From CBDCYH01 sp965224105 (lineage in GTDB: Bacteria; Bacteroidota; Rhodothermia; Rhodothermales; JABDKH01): a DNA stretch of 64,000 nucleotides. Under the pieces are notes generated by a model, which had not been told where the DNA came from, made no database searches, and worked only from the letters and a program-made list of their open reading frames with translations. Every line of letters starts with the position of its first letter. Position 1 is the first letter of the stretch. This document shows positions 54,336 through 62,221 of the stretch, in pieces. The translations under genes and the position numbers were made by a program. The stretch covers positions 1,798,001-1,862,000 of the forward strand of contig CBDCYH010000002.1 in the NCBI GenBank assembly GCA_965224105.1, read 5' to 3'.

Positions 54336-54977
54336 ATGTCTGCAGAATCAGTGTTCAACAGGTCCAAGCAAACCGCCATTCTCGGGCTTGTCGTATTAGT
54401 CTCCGCGTCGGTCTTTTCACAGAGTGCCAACGCGCAGGCGTCCATCGATCCGAACGAGATTTCCCTCGGGCACGTTGTGAATGTCCATTACAACGAGTAC
54501 CAGGTAACCGGTGACTCGGAAGATGAAATTCTTCAATCTCTGCTGGAGAACGGACCAGAAAAAGACGGAGGCAGATATTTTGGACTTACCGCTTCCGAAG
54601 TTTCTCTCCGTTACAAGCTTAACCCGGTTCGCGGCTCCTGTAATCTGATTCACGTAGGTGTTAAAACCAATATCACCATTTCGCTTCCAAAACACAGGAG
54701 CGTACGTCGTCTTAACAGCGACCTCCGACGGGAATGGTATGCCTTCGAGAAGGCGCTCAAGAATCACGAGCAGGGCCACGTCTCTGCCAGCCAGGAAACC
54801 TCCCGCCAGATTTTCAACGCGCTTTCCAGCATGAGACAAGAGTCTTGTGCGGGCCTGGAAGAGCGCATCCGAGCGACGGTGAACCAGATCATGGCAGAGG
54901 GTGAGCAGTTTCACGATACTTACGACCGCGACTCACGCCACGGGGCGAACGACGGCGCTACCTGGCCGAGGTATTAG
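54336..54977 (+). CDS. DUF922 secreted putative zinc protease
   Basis: 213 residues. A hydrophobic N-terminus ending ANAQA serves as signal peptide. The DUF922 core has VNVHYNEYQVTGDSEDEI, NPVRGSCNLIHVGVKTNITISLP in part, and a zinc-type HEQGHVSA (HExxH) near 150, followed by paired helices. DUF922 is predicted to be a metalloprotease; the substrate is unknown. Two Cys (in GSCNL and ESCAG) could form a disulfide. Probably cotranscribed with metH (16-base gap). Confidence 0.85.
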   Translation: MSAESVFNRSKQTAILGLVVLVSASVFSQSANAQASIDPNEISLGHVVNVHYNEYQVTGDSEDEILQSLLENGPEKDGGRYFGLTASEVSLRYKLNPVRGSCNLIHVGVKTNITISLPKHRSVRRLNSDLRREWYAFEKALKNHEQGHVSASQETSRQIFNALSSMRQESCAGLEERIRATVNQIMAEGEQFHDTYDRDSRHGANDGATWPRY

Positions 54978-55013
54978 GCAGGAACTCATCCTTCCAGATG
55001 GATCTTATTTGTC

Positions 55014-55039
55014 CTATTGGTTATCCTTCCTGCCAATAG
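55014..55039 (+). promoter_or_regulatory. Inverted repeat before bioY, possible operator
   Basis: CTATTGG (55014-55020) and CCAATAG (55033-55039) form a perfect 7-bp inverted repeat with a 12-base spacer, ending 19 bases before the bioY start. The position fits an operator for biotin control or an mRNA hairpin at the start. It does not match the BioR or BioQ operators I know, and only loosely recalls BirA sites. Confidence 0.35.
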
Positions 55040-55058
55040 CTGCAACTAATACATCTGC

Positions 55059-55640
55059 ATGACTCAAACCATTCTTGCCTCAGGCCGAACTGCATGGATC
55101 GACAGAATCCGACAGGAAAACGCCTCCCTCGCTTTTCAGTTTGCCGGAATCGTAGGATTCGCCCTGCTTACCGCTATAGGTGCCCAAATTAGGCTCTACC
55201 TGTTTGAGGTTCCGTTTACTCTGCAGACCGTTGCTGTCTACGGAAGTGGACTTTTTCTCGGCTGGCGTAGCGGTATGCTCTCCCAACTACTCTACCTGTC
55301 GTTGGGGATGTTCCTCCCGGTTTTTGCCGGTGACGGCTACGGTCCTGCCTATTTGGTTGCAGCAATGAGCACTGGATACCTGATTGGCTTTCCCATAGCG
55401 TCGGCGATTATTGGTTTTGCCTCGAAGAAATGGAATTCGCTGTCAGGCAGCGCCCTGTCCGTTGTGCTTGGCTCGATTGTTGTCTTTTTGTGTGGCGTGA
55501 CCTGGCTGCATTTCGCCGCTGACCACGCGACCTGGGGAGAATCGATCCAAAAAGGATGGCTCAACTTTCTCCCATTCGATCTGTTGAAGATCGCATCCGT
55601 CGCGCTCTTGTATACCGGCATTCGGAACTTGAAAAAGTAG
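55059..55640 (+). CDS. bioY: Biotin transporter BioY
   Basis: 193 residues with six membrane helices. The substrate-binding ECF component: VPFTLQTVAVYGSGLFLGWRSG in pieces, LSQLLYLSLGMFLPVFAG, GYLIGFPIASAIIGF, and the C-terminal LPFDLLKIASVALL, all typical for BioY. It captures biotin, working alone or with a shared ECF module (none is adjacent). Confidence 0.95.
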   Translation: MTQTILASGRTAWIDRIRQENASLAFQFAGIVGFALLTAIGAQIRLYLFEVPFTLQTVAVYGSGLFLGWRSGMLSQLLYLSLGMFLPVFAGDGYGPAYLVAAMSTGYLIGFPIASAIIGFASKKWNSLSGSALSVVLGSIVVFLCGVTWLHFAADHATWGESIQKGWLNFLPFDLLKIASVALLYTGIRNLKK

Positions 55641-55707
55641 TTTGCCTTACGGTCTGTCGCTTATCCGCATCCGGTTGCTTGACGATACCTGACGGTAGAG
55701 AACCGAG

Positions 55708-56895
55708 ATGCAAAAACTACATCACATAGCGATACGCTCGTTGCTTTTGGTGCTGATGTTCTTTGGCGCCAACCTCGCGCTAGCGCAAACCACAGCGGTA
55801 TCAAGTCGTGCCTCCCTACTCGACGATCCCTACGTGAAGGTGCAAGCGAAGAATGGGCTGGACAAACTCTACAATTTACGTTTCGATGAAGCAGAGAGCG
55901 TCTTCGGCGAACTGACCAGGCAGCACCCGGATCATCCCATCGGGCCCTTCCTCGGATCGCTTACAACCTGGTGGGAAATACTACTCGATCTATCAGACAC
56001 GTCGCACGATAGAGAATTCTTTCAGTCCATGGACGAGGTGATAAAAAAATGTGACCGCCTCCTCAAAAAAAATCCACGGGACGTCGACGCGCTGTTTTTT
56101 AAAGGAGCTGCGCTCGGGTTTCGCGGACGACTACGCTCTAACCGTGGCGACTGGTTTAAATCGGCAACCGATGGAAAGAAGGCCATGGACTACGTCCTAA
56201 GTGTGCCGGAGTTGGTGCCTGACAACAGCGACTACGTGTTTGGAAAAGGAATCTACGACTACTTTGCAGCTGTCGTACCGGATCAATACCCGTACGTGAA
56301 ACCTGTGATGTCTTTCTTCCCTCCGGGTGATCGGGAGGCTGGACTTGCCATGATCACCGAGACGGCCACCAATGGTCATTACAACAAAACTGAGGCTGTC
56401 TATTTTCTGTTGCAAATCTATTTCCTGTTCGAGAAAGATTACAACAAATGTGTCGAGTACGCGACCTGGCTAACAGAACGATATCCCGACAATGCCTACT
56501 TCAAGACAATGGAAGGCCGGGTCTACGCGCATTGGGGCAGATGGACGCAAGCAGAAGAGATCTTCTCAGAAATTGAAGTCGACTATCGCCGAGGAACGCA
56601 TGGATACACAGCTTCGATGGCGGAGCAGGCTGTGTACTATCTGGGACGTGAGCGGATGGTCCGCCGAGACTACACGACCGCGAAGATGCATTTCGAGGAG
56701 GTTGTACAGTTGGCAAATCGAACCAGGGAACAGAGCTATTTCAAGACACTAGGGATGCTCAGACTTGCCATGGTTGAGGATGCCCTGGGAGAGAGAGAAT
56801 CAGCAAAAAAGAAATACAAGAAGGTTCTCAAGATGAAGGATTTTGCTCGGGCGCATGAGCGTGCCAAGCGACATCTAAAGGAGCGTTACCGTTAG
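55708..56895 (+). CDS. Secreted TPR protein
   Basis: 395 residues. A signal peptide ending ALAQT is followed by helical repeats with a TPR spacing: LRFDEAESVFGELTRQHPDHP, KCDRLLKKNPRDVDALFFKGAAL, YNKCVEYATWLTERYPDNAYFKTMEGRVYAHWGRWTQAEEIFSEIE (in pieces), ending AHERAKRHLKERYR. An outer-envelope or periplasmic scaffold protein; partner unknown. Convergent with the pst operon, 9 bases between stops, without a clear terminator. Confidence 0.85.
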   Translation: MQKLHHIAIRSLLLVLMFFGANLALAQTTAVSSRASLLDDPYVKVQAKNGLDKLYNLRFDEAESVFGELTRQHPDHPIGPFLGSLTTWWEILLDLSDTSHDREFFQSMDEVIKKCDRLLKKNPRDVDALFFKGAALGFRGRLRSNRGDWFKSATDGKKAMDYVLSVPELVPDNSDYVFGKGIYDYFAAVVPDQYPYVKPVMSFFPPGDREAGLAMITETATNGHYNKTEAVYFLLQIYFLFEKDYNKCVEYATWLTERYPDNAYFKTMEGRVYAHWGRWTQAEEIFSEIEVDYRRGTHGYTASMAEQAVYYLGRERMVRRDYTTAKMHFEEVVQLANRTREQSYFKTLGMLRLAMVEDALGERESAKKKYKKVLKMKDFARAHERAKRHLKERYR

Positions 56896-56904
56896 AAGCG
56901 GCGC

Positions 56905-57705
56905 TCAACCGTACCTTCCTTCGATGTAGTCTGCGGTCTGTTGGTGCTCTGGCGTCACGAACAGTTCTTCCGTCCGACGGTGTTCAACTAGTTTACCCAA
57001 CAACATGAACGCACATTCGTCACTCGCTCTCCGCGCCTGAGCCATGTTGTGCGTGACGATAACGATCGTGTAGTCGCCGCGCATTGTCCAGATCAATTCC
57101 TCGACGGCGGTTGTAGCTTCTGGGTCCAGTGCAGAACAAGGCTCGTCCATTAGCACAACTCGTGGTCGGATGGGAAGTAGTCGCGCTATACAAAGTTTCT
57201 GTTGCTGTTCGAGTGACAGGGACGTGGCGGTCTGACTCAGTTTATCTTTGACCGTGTCCCACAGCAGAACTTCGCGGAGTGCAGTTTCAACAATCTCGTC
57301 TTCGTTTGCCTGCTTCCTCTCTTCTTTGGGAGTGTGGAGTCTGAATCCAAAGAGGATGTTGTCCCGAATTGAAAGGGGAAACGGGTTTGGTCGTTGAAAG
57401 ACCATTCCGACCTCGCGACGCAGCTGGGAGAGTGCGACATCCTCGTCGTAGATATTTTTGCCGAGCAGTTCGACTTCGCCGGTGGTGCGCACGTAGTCGA
57501 GCCGTTCGTTAATCCGATTCAGGCATCGGAGGAGCGTCGATTTTCCACAGCCCGACGGGCCGATCAGCGAAGTGATCAAACCTTTCTTGACTTCGAAGTT
57601 GATGTCGTACAGAGCCTGGAAATCGCCGTACCACAAATTCAGATCTCGAGTTTGTATTGCAAGATCGGTTTTGGTGACTTGCCCGTCGGCTCCTTCGTGA
57701 ATCAT
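56905..57705 (-). CDS. pstB: Phosphate ABC transporter ATP-binding protein PstB, copy with degenerate signature
   Basis: 266 residues, last gene of the pst operon. Walker A GPSGCGKST (49-57), Q-loop MVFQRPNPF (Gln104), Walker B VVLMDEP (Asp187, Glu188), D-loop SALDP and H-loop VTHNMAQA (His219) are normal, and the C-terminus TADYIEGRYG is PstB-like. The signature is LSLEQ (163-167) instead of LSGGQ. Site halves are therefore normal except the signature, which an ABC dimer contributes to the partner site. With the upstream copy the defects are complementary. The ATG overlaps the preceding stop by 4 bases. Confidence 0.95.
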   Translation of the reverse strand: MIHEGADGQVTKTDLAIQTRDLNLWYGDFQALYDINFEVKKGLITSLIGPSGCGKSTLLRCLNRINERLDYVRTTGEVELLGKNIYDEDVALSQLRREVGMVFQRPNPFPLSIRDNILFGFRLHTPKEERKQANEDEIVETALREVLLWDTVKDKLSQTATSLSLEQQQKLCIARLLPIRPRVVLMDEPCSALDPEATTAVEELIWTMRGDYTIVIVTHNMAQARRASDECAFMLLGKLVEHRRTEELFVTPEHQQTADYIEGRYG

Positions 57706-58487
57706 CCGAAACGTCCCTCTATGTAGTCTGTCGTGCGCTTGTCCTTCGCCTGGCCGGTAAAAAGTGATTCGGTTTCTCCTACCTCTACCATTTCTCCGTT
57801 GAGAAAGAATGCCGTTCGATCGGCCAGCCTACGGGCTTGCTGAACAAGATTGGTTACCAGGATGATGGTCATTTCCTTTTTCAGATCTTTCAACACGTCC
57901 TCAATTCTCATGGTGGTAACCGGGTCAACCGCGATTGAAAACTCGTCGAGCATTAACAGGGTTGGGTTTTGAGAAAGAGCCCGGGCAATGGTAAGGCGTT
58001 GTTGCTGTCCGCCTGATAGCAGGCTGCCCAGCGAATCCAGTCGGTCCTTTACCTCATCCCAGAGTGCCGCACGCGTAAGACACCGCTCGACGATGTCGTC
58101 CAGGGCTGCCTTGTTCCGCAGTCCTTTGAGCCGAGGCGCGAGAGCGACGTTGTCATACACGGAGAGTGGCAGACCTACGGGCAGCGGAAATACGACCCCG
58201 ATTTGTTGTCGTAGCGCGTAGGTATTTTTCCAATCCTTCACGTCGCAATCCAGGAATCGAATTTCGCCCGAGACGTGCATGTCTGAGTTCATCACATCCA
58301 TCCTGTTGATTGCTTTCAGGAATGATGTCTTCCCGCTGTTGGCAGGTCCAATTATTCCAAGCACCTCGTTTTCACCTACATCCAGGTTGATGTCCGCAAG
58401 TGCGGTTTTGTCTCCGTATCTGATTGAAAGGTTGCTGACCTCGAGTATGGGTGCTGCAATTTCCGTTGTGTGCTGTTCCGCTACCAT
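57702..58487 (-). CDS. pstB: PstB-like ATPase with intact signature but lost Q-loop and H-loop residues
   Basis: 261 residues, PstB family by length, order and the end TTDYIEGRFG. Walker A is GPANSGKTS (47-55), the signature LSGGQQQRL is intact (157-161), Walker B is LLMLDEF (Asp181, Glu182; DEP changed to DEF). The Q-loop reads VVFPLPVGL, with Pro101 in place of Gln, and the H-loop reads VTNLVQQA, with Asn213 in place of His. Both changes are plain in the DNA with no frameshift. It can offer a good signature to the other copy but should hydrolyse ATP poorly itself. Starts 7 bases inside the pstA end. Confidence 0.93.
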   Translation of the reverse strand: MVAEQHTTEIAAPILEVSNLSIRYGDKTALADINLDVGENEVLGIIGPANSGKTSFLKAINRMDVMNSDMHVSGEIRFLDCDVKDWKNTYALRQQIGVVFPLPVGLPLSVYDNVALAPRLKGLRNKAALDDIVERCLTRAALWDEVKDRLDSLGSLLSGGQQQRLTIARALSQNPTLLMLDEFSIAVDPVTTMRIEDVLKDLKKEMTIILVTNLVQQARRLADRTAFFLNGEMVEVGETESLFTGQAKDKRTTDYIEGRFG

Positions 58488-59350
58488 TTTTTCCGACCTC
58501 TCAATCGGGACCTGAACACTATAGAGACGGCGTTCATGATGAGGACGATCAGGATAAGCAAGAGCGCCACACCGTAGGGCAAGTTTTCCGGTACTTCTGG
58601 TACTTGCGTCGCGATAACATACAGGTGAAGCGATAGGGCCATCGTCTGGTCAAAAACACTCGCAGGGAGGAATGGCACGAAGAAGGCCGCGCCGGTGAAC
58701 ATTATCGGTGCGGTTTCGCCTGCTGTTCGGGACACCTCCAGAATTACACCCGTAAGGATGCCCGAGATGGCGTTGGGCAAAACGATTCTTCTGATGGTTT
58801 GCCACCGCGTGGCACCGAGGGCCCAGCACGCCTCTCGGAAGGCATGTGGCACGGCTTCCAGGCTCTCTTTTGTCGCCACAATCACAACCGGCAGCGTCAT
58901 GATGGCCAATGTTAGGCTTGCGGACAGGACGCTGGTCCCGAAACGGAAAAAGACAACGAACGCTCCAACACCAAAGAGGGCGTGCACAATGGACGGGACC
59001 CCGGCCAGGTTTATAATGGCAAGATTGATGGACCGCGTGAGCCAGTTGTTGCCGGCATACTCAGACAAGTATATGGCCGCTGCGATGCCAAGAGGCACCG
59101 AGAAAAGCAATGCGAGGGCAACGAGGAAAATGGTACCAAGCAAGGCAGGGAAGATGCCGCCTTCGGTCATTCCGTTTGTTGGAAACTCGGTTAGGAATGC
59201 CCAAGACAACACCGGTACGCCTTTGACAACCAGCAGCGTTAGGATAATGATAACCGGCGCAATGAGAAGCAGGGCCATCAGCATGAACAGCGTCCTGTAG
59301 AGCGACTGCGTCCGCTCGTTTTTTGCGTCGAGTTCTGTTGCGTTAAACAT
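58481..59350 (-). CDS. pstA: Phosphate ABC transporter permease PstA
   Basis: 289 residues from ATG 59350, which overlaps the pstC end by 8 bases; a GTG at 59365 is a less likely start. Six membrane helices, with the coupling-helix motif around EAVPHAFREACWALGATRWQTIRRIVLPNAISGI in pieces, typical of the PstA family, and GETAPIMFTGAAFFVP. Forms the transmembrane pore with PstC. Confidence 0.96.
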   Translation of the reverse strand: MFNATELDAKNERTQSLYRTLFMLMALLLIAPVIIILTLLVVKGVPVLSWAFLTEFPTNGMTEGGIFPALLGTIFLVALALLFSVPLGIAAAIYLSEYAGNNWLTRSINLAIINLAGVPSIVHALFGVGAFVVFFRFGTSVLSASLTLAIMTLPVVIVATKESLEAVPHAFREACWALGATRWQTIRRIVLPNAISGILTGVILEVSRTAGETAPIMFTGAAFFVPFLPASVFDQTMALSLHLYVIATQVPEVPENLPYGVALLLILIVLIMNAVSIVFRSRLRGRKKW

Positions 59351-60272
59351 GCTTCTTCCGAACACCGCGGACGATAAGGTCGGCGGTGAGGTTAATGGCG
59401 AAGGTGACTATGAAGAGGAAAATTCCTAGCGTAAAGAGTGCGCCGTAATGGTTGGAGCCGACCGCGGTCTCGCCGAGCTCGGCAGCGATGGTGGCTGTGA
59501 GCGCCCGAACGGAATCGAAAACGCTGGAGGGTAGATTAACAGAGTGCCCGGTCGCCATCAAGACGGCCATTGTCTCCCCGAATCCACGGCCAACACCCAG
59601 CAGGACGGCTGATACCAAGCCATTTTTTGCTGCGGGCAGGACGACTCTACGCACGATCTGCCATTTTGAGGCACCCATTGCTTCGGCTGCCTGGCGATAC
59701 GAGTCGGGCACAGCCTTGAGCGAATCTTCGGCGATGGTTGTCATGATGGGCGCGGCCATCAATCCCAATATCAGGCCAGCGTTTAGGACGTTGAGGCCCA
59801 CCGGCACATCGAAGAGCTGGATAATCAGTGCGTTCATTATGCTCAGGCCGATGAATCCCCAAACAACGGAAGGGATTGCTGCCAGTAGCTCAATTAGAAT
59901 TTTCAGCCATTCCTTAGTTCGCCCACTGGCGAATTCCGAGATGTAGATTGCCGCGCCAAGTGAAAAGGGGATTGCGATCAACATTGCCATTCCCGTGACA
60001 GACGCCGTGCCAGCGATTAGCGCCAGGGCGCCGTAGGTTGGCCTGGATTCCGATGTTGGCCGCCAGGCGATCGACGTAAAAAACTCCTTGATGTCGAGCG
60101 TGTTGGTAGCAAACGACAGTCCTTCTCGCGTAATGAAAACGAAGATTCCAACGATGAAGACGATGGCGGAAATCCCGCCCATAAAGACAAGGACCTGAAC
60201 GGCTTTATCCAGATACCATGACCCGTTTCGCCGATCAATCTGCGAACGCAGCAACTCCCCTCTAGTCGTCAT
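59343..60272 (-). CDS. pstC: Phosphate ABC transporter permease PstC
   Basis: 309 residues from ATG 60272 (MTTRGELL); the frame is open to 60362 but that stretch lies inside phoU. Six membrane helices and the family motifs GTASVTGMAMLIAIPFSLGAAIYISEFA in pieces, LAAIPSVVWGFIGL, the EAA loop KAVPDSYRQAAEAMGASKWQIVRRVVLP in pieces, GVGRGFGETMAVLMATG. Overlaps phoU by 11 bases. Confidence 0.96.
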   Translation of the reverse strand: MTTRGELLRSQIDRRNGSWYLDKAVQVLVFMGGISAIVFIVGIFVFITREGLSFATNTLDIKEFFTSIAWRPTSESRPTYGALALIAGTASVTGMAMLIAIPFSLGAAIYISEFASGRTKEWLKILIELLAAIPSVVWGFIGLSIMNALIIQLFDVPVGLNVLNAGLILGLMAAPIMTTIAEDSLKAVPDSYRQAAEAMGASKWQIVRRVVLPAAKNGLVSAVLLGVGRGFGETMAVLMATGHSVNLPSSVFDSVRALTATIAAELGETAVGSNHYGALFTLGIFLFIVTFAINLTADLIVRGVRKKHV

Positions 60273-61320
60273 CCAGCGCTCCTTTACCTCGCATAATATC
60301 CATGAGCGAGAAAATTCTGTTCGAAAGATCCCGGTAAGCATCTTCGAAATCTGGAGAATCATCGTTCACTGCCAGATCCCAGCTTAGCAGGATTGTTCGG
60401 AAGGGGCGATCAGAAACATGCTCTTCAACAGGCCCGTCGAGGCTTATCACAACATCGTAGTCCTTCCAGGTTGGATCGGTCCCCGCGTTTGCGGATGCGG
60501 ATGTGGCCAGGCCTGTGCGTTCAAAAAACTCGTTGAGCCTTGGGTCGGATTGGCTTTCGGAAAAGTAGTAGTTACCCGCCCCCGGGTATACCTTGCTCCC
60601 TATCGCAGCGGCGAGCTTGCTCGCAAACCCGTGCTTCGAATCGACAAATAGCACCTCCACCGGGCGCCGTTTTTTCGTTTCGCCCGACAACCAAAAGACG
60701 ACATCTTCACATAGATTCTTGGCTTGGTCGGACACGCGTTCGAGCATGTTGAAAACGGTGACCTTGCGCAGAAGGTCTTTTACTGAATTCTGGCCGCTCT
60801 CTCCGAATCTGACCAGCGTCTGGAAATTACCCTCGAAGTCGCGGTCGACTGCTTTGGCGACCTTCATCGTCTCGTGGGCCAACGCGATGTCTTCCGATTC
60901 GAACGCCTGCAGTGATTTTTCGAGCATCTTGATTGCTCGCTCGGACATGGCCGCAACTCCCTCGTCAAGCGGCGCTTGTAACGGCCGGTCCATCACGGAT
61001 GCCTCCCGTGCAATCGTGACTGCGTAATCCCCCACGCGTTCCAACGCTATCGTCATGCGCAGAACCGATGATATGAAGCGTAGGTGTCCGGCGCTTGGCA
61101 AATGTCGGGCAACAAAATGATGACACATCCTGTCCACATCCTCCGCAAGACGGTTAATGGGATGGTCGTTGATCATCGTTTGAGCTGCCAGTTCCTTGTC
61201 ATCCGTTAGAACCGCCTTGGCGGCAGTCCGAATTCCATCCAGCGCCATATCGCCGAGGCTTCGCAACTCAGAAATTATTGCCGCCCGATCCTCCGCCAGG
61301 CGCTCTTCGTAAAAGCTCAT
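60262..61320 (-). CDS. phoU: PhoU fused to a degenerate LMW-phosphatase/arsenate-reductase-like domain
   Basis: 352 residues, about 130 longer than a usual PhoU. Residues 1-215 are the two-repeat PhoU helical domain with both metal motifs (ERVGD 94-98, ERVSD 194-198); PhoU couples Pst to the PhoR/PhoB-type sensor and silences it in high phosphate. Residues 220-352 align by eye with LMW tyrosine phosphatase/ArsC: VLFVD-SKHGFAS for VLFVC-TGNSCRS, DPRLNEFFERTGL, YDVVISLDG, then a Trp-Asp and a last helix. The P-loop Cys is Asp227 and the P-loop Arg is Ala233, so catalysis is unlikely. The domain may bind phosphate or a partner. Between pstS and pstC, 6-base and 11-base-overlap spacing. Confidence 0.85.
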   Translation of the reverse strand: MSFYEERLAEDRAAIISELRSLGDMALDGIRTAAKAVLTDDKELAAQTMINDHPINRLAEDVDRMCHHFVARHLPSAGHLRFISSVLRMTIALERVGDYAVTIAREASVMDRPLQAPLDEGVAAMSERAIKMLEKSLQAFESEDIALAHETMKVAKAVDRDFEGNFQTLVRFGESGQNSVKDLLRKVTVFNMLERVSDQAKNLCEDVVFWLSGETKKRRPVEVLFVDSKHGFASKLAAAIGSKVYPGAGNYYFSESQSDPRLNEFFERTGLATSASANAGTDPTWKDYDVVISLDGPVEEHVSDRPFRTILLSWDLAVNDDSPDFEDAYRDLSNRIFSLMDIMRGKGALDDD

Positions 61321-61326
61321 TGGGTG

Positions 61327-62193
61327 TTAACTGCAGGTGAGGTTTCGAACCGGGGCATAACCCTTGTTCGAAATGATACACTGGGCTTCGTCTGAAAAAA
61401 TCCAATCCAGGTACTCCTTTACCTCACCGGTTGGTTCGCCGGAGGTATACATCAGTAGAGGTCGCGCGATGGGATAGGTTCCATCAACCGCAGTCTCGGG
61501 CGATGGAGTAATACAACCTGCGTCTGTTTCTACACATGGCATTTTAACCTCGTGGTTGGCATACGCGAGACCGCTGTATCCGATGGCGCACGCTGTCGCG
61601 GATACCAGGTCCACGACATCTTTTGACCCATGCAGATCGCGGGATCCCAGTTTGTATTCGGATCCATCCAGAACAGCTTCGCGGAAATAGGCATAGGTCC
61701 CGGAGTTGTTCTGCCGACTCACGCGCACGATCTCCTGGTCCTTGCAACCGGGAACGGTTACTCCCAAGTCGGTCCAATTTTCTGCCGATCCTCCCTCTGC
61801 GTAAATACTTTGTAGTTGCTCTTTGGAGATGGACTCGATCGGATTGTCGGGATGCAGAAACACAGCCAGCGCGTCAAATCCTACAACATGCTCAATTGGA
61901 TTCTGACCATTTTCTCTCGCCTGCGCCAATTCGTTTTCTTTAATGGATCGGCTTGCGTTTGCAATATCGACGGTCCCATTGATTAGCGCGGCGATCCCTG
62001 TACCGGATCCACCACCAGACACAGCTACAGCCACTGCTGGCTTGATAGTGCGATATTCTTCTGCCCAAGCCTGGGCAACGTTAACAAGGGTGTCCGACCC
62101 TTTGTTTTCGATGATCGACCTTGACGAAGAACGTTCACGACCGCCGCAACCTACAGCTATGACGACCACCAATCCTAAAATTATTTTTTTCAC
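61327..62193 (-). CDS. pstS: Phosphate-binding lipoprotein PstS
   Basis: 288 residues from GTG 62193. Lipobox AVGC (Cys near 16). The mature part has the PBP type II phosphate-binding motifs: NKGSDTLVNVAQAWAEEY, SGGGSGTGIAALINGTVDIANASR in pieces, the RQNNSGTYAYF loop, and SAIGYSGLAY-like ACAIGYSGLAY. It captures phosphate outside the inner membrane and delivers it to PstCA. Six Cys are visible, including CKDQE, CVETD/GCI and two near the end. Confidence 0.95.
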   Translation of the reverse strand: MKKIILGLVVVIAVGCGGRERSSSRSIIENKGSDTLVNVAQAWAEEYRTIKPAVAVAVSGGGSGTGIAALINGTVDIANASRSIKENELAQARENGQNPIEHVVGFDALAVFLHPDNPIESISKEQLQSIYAEGGSAENWTDLGVTVPGCKDQEIVRVSRQNNSGTYAYFREAVLDGSEYKLGSRDLHGSKDVVDLVSATACAIGYSGLAYANHEVKMPCVETDAGCITPSPETAVDGTYPIARPLLMYTSGEPTGEVKEYLDWIFSDEAQCIISNKGYAPVRNLTCS

Positions 62194-62221
62194 TTCTGAT
62201 TTCTTGTTGTGTTAAGAAGAG

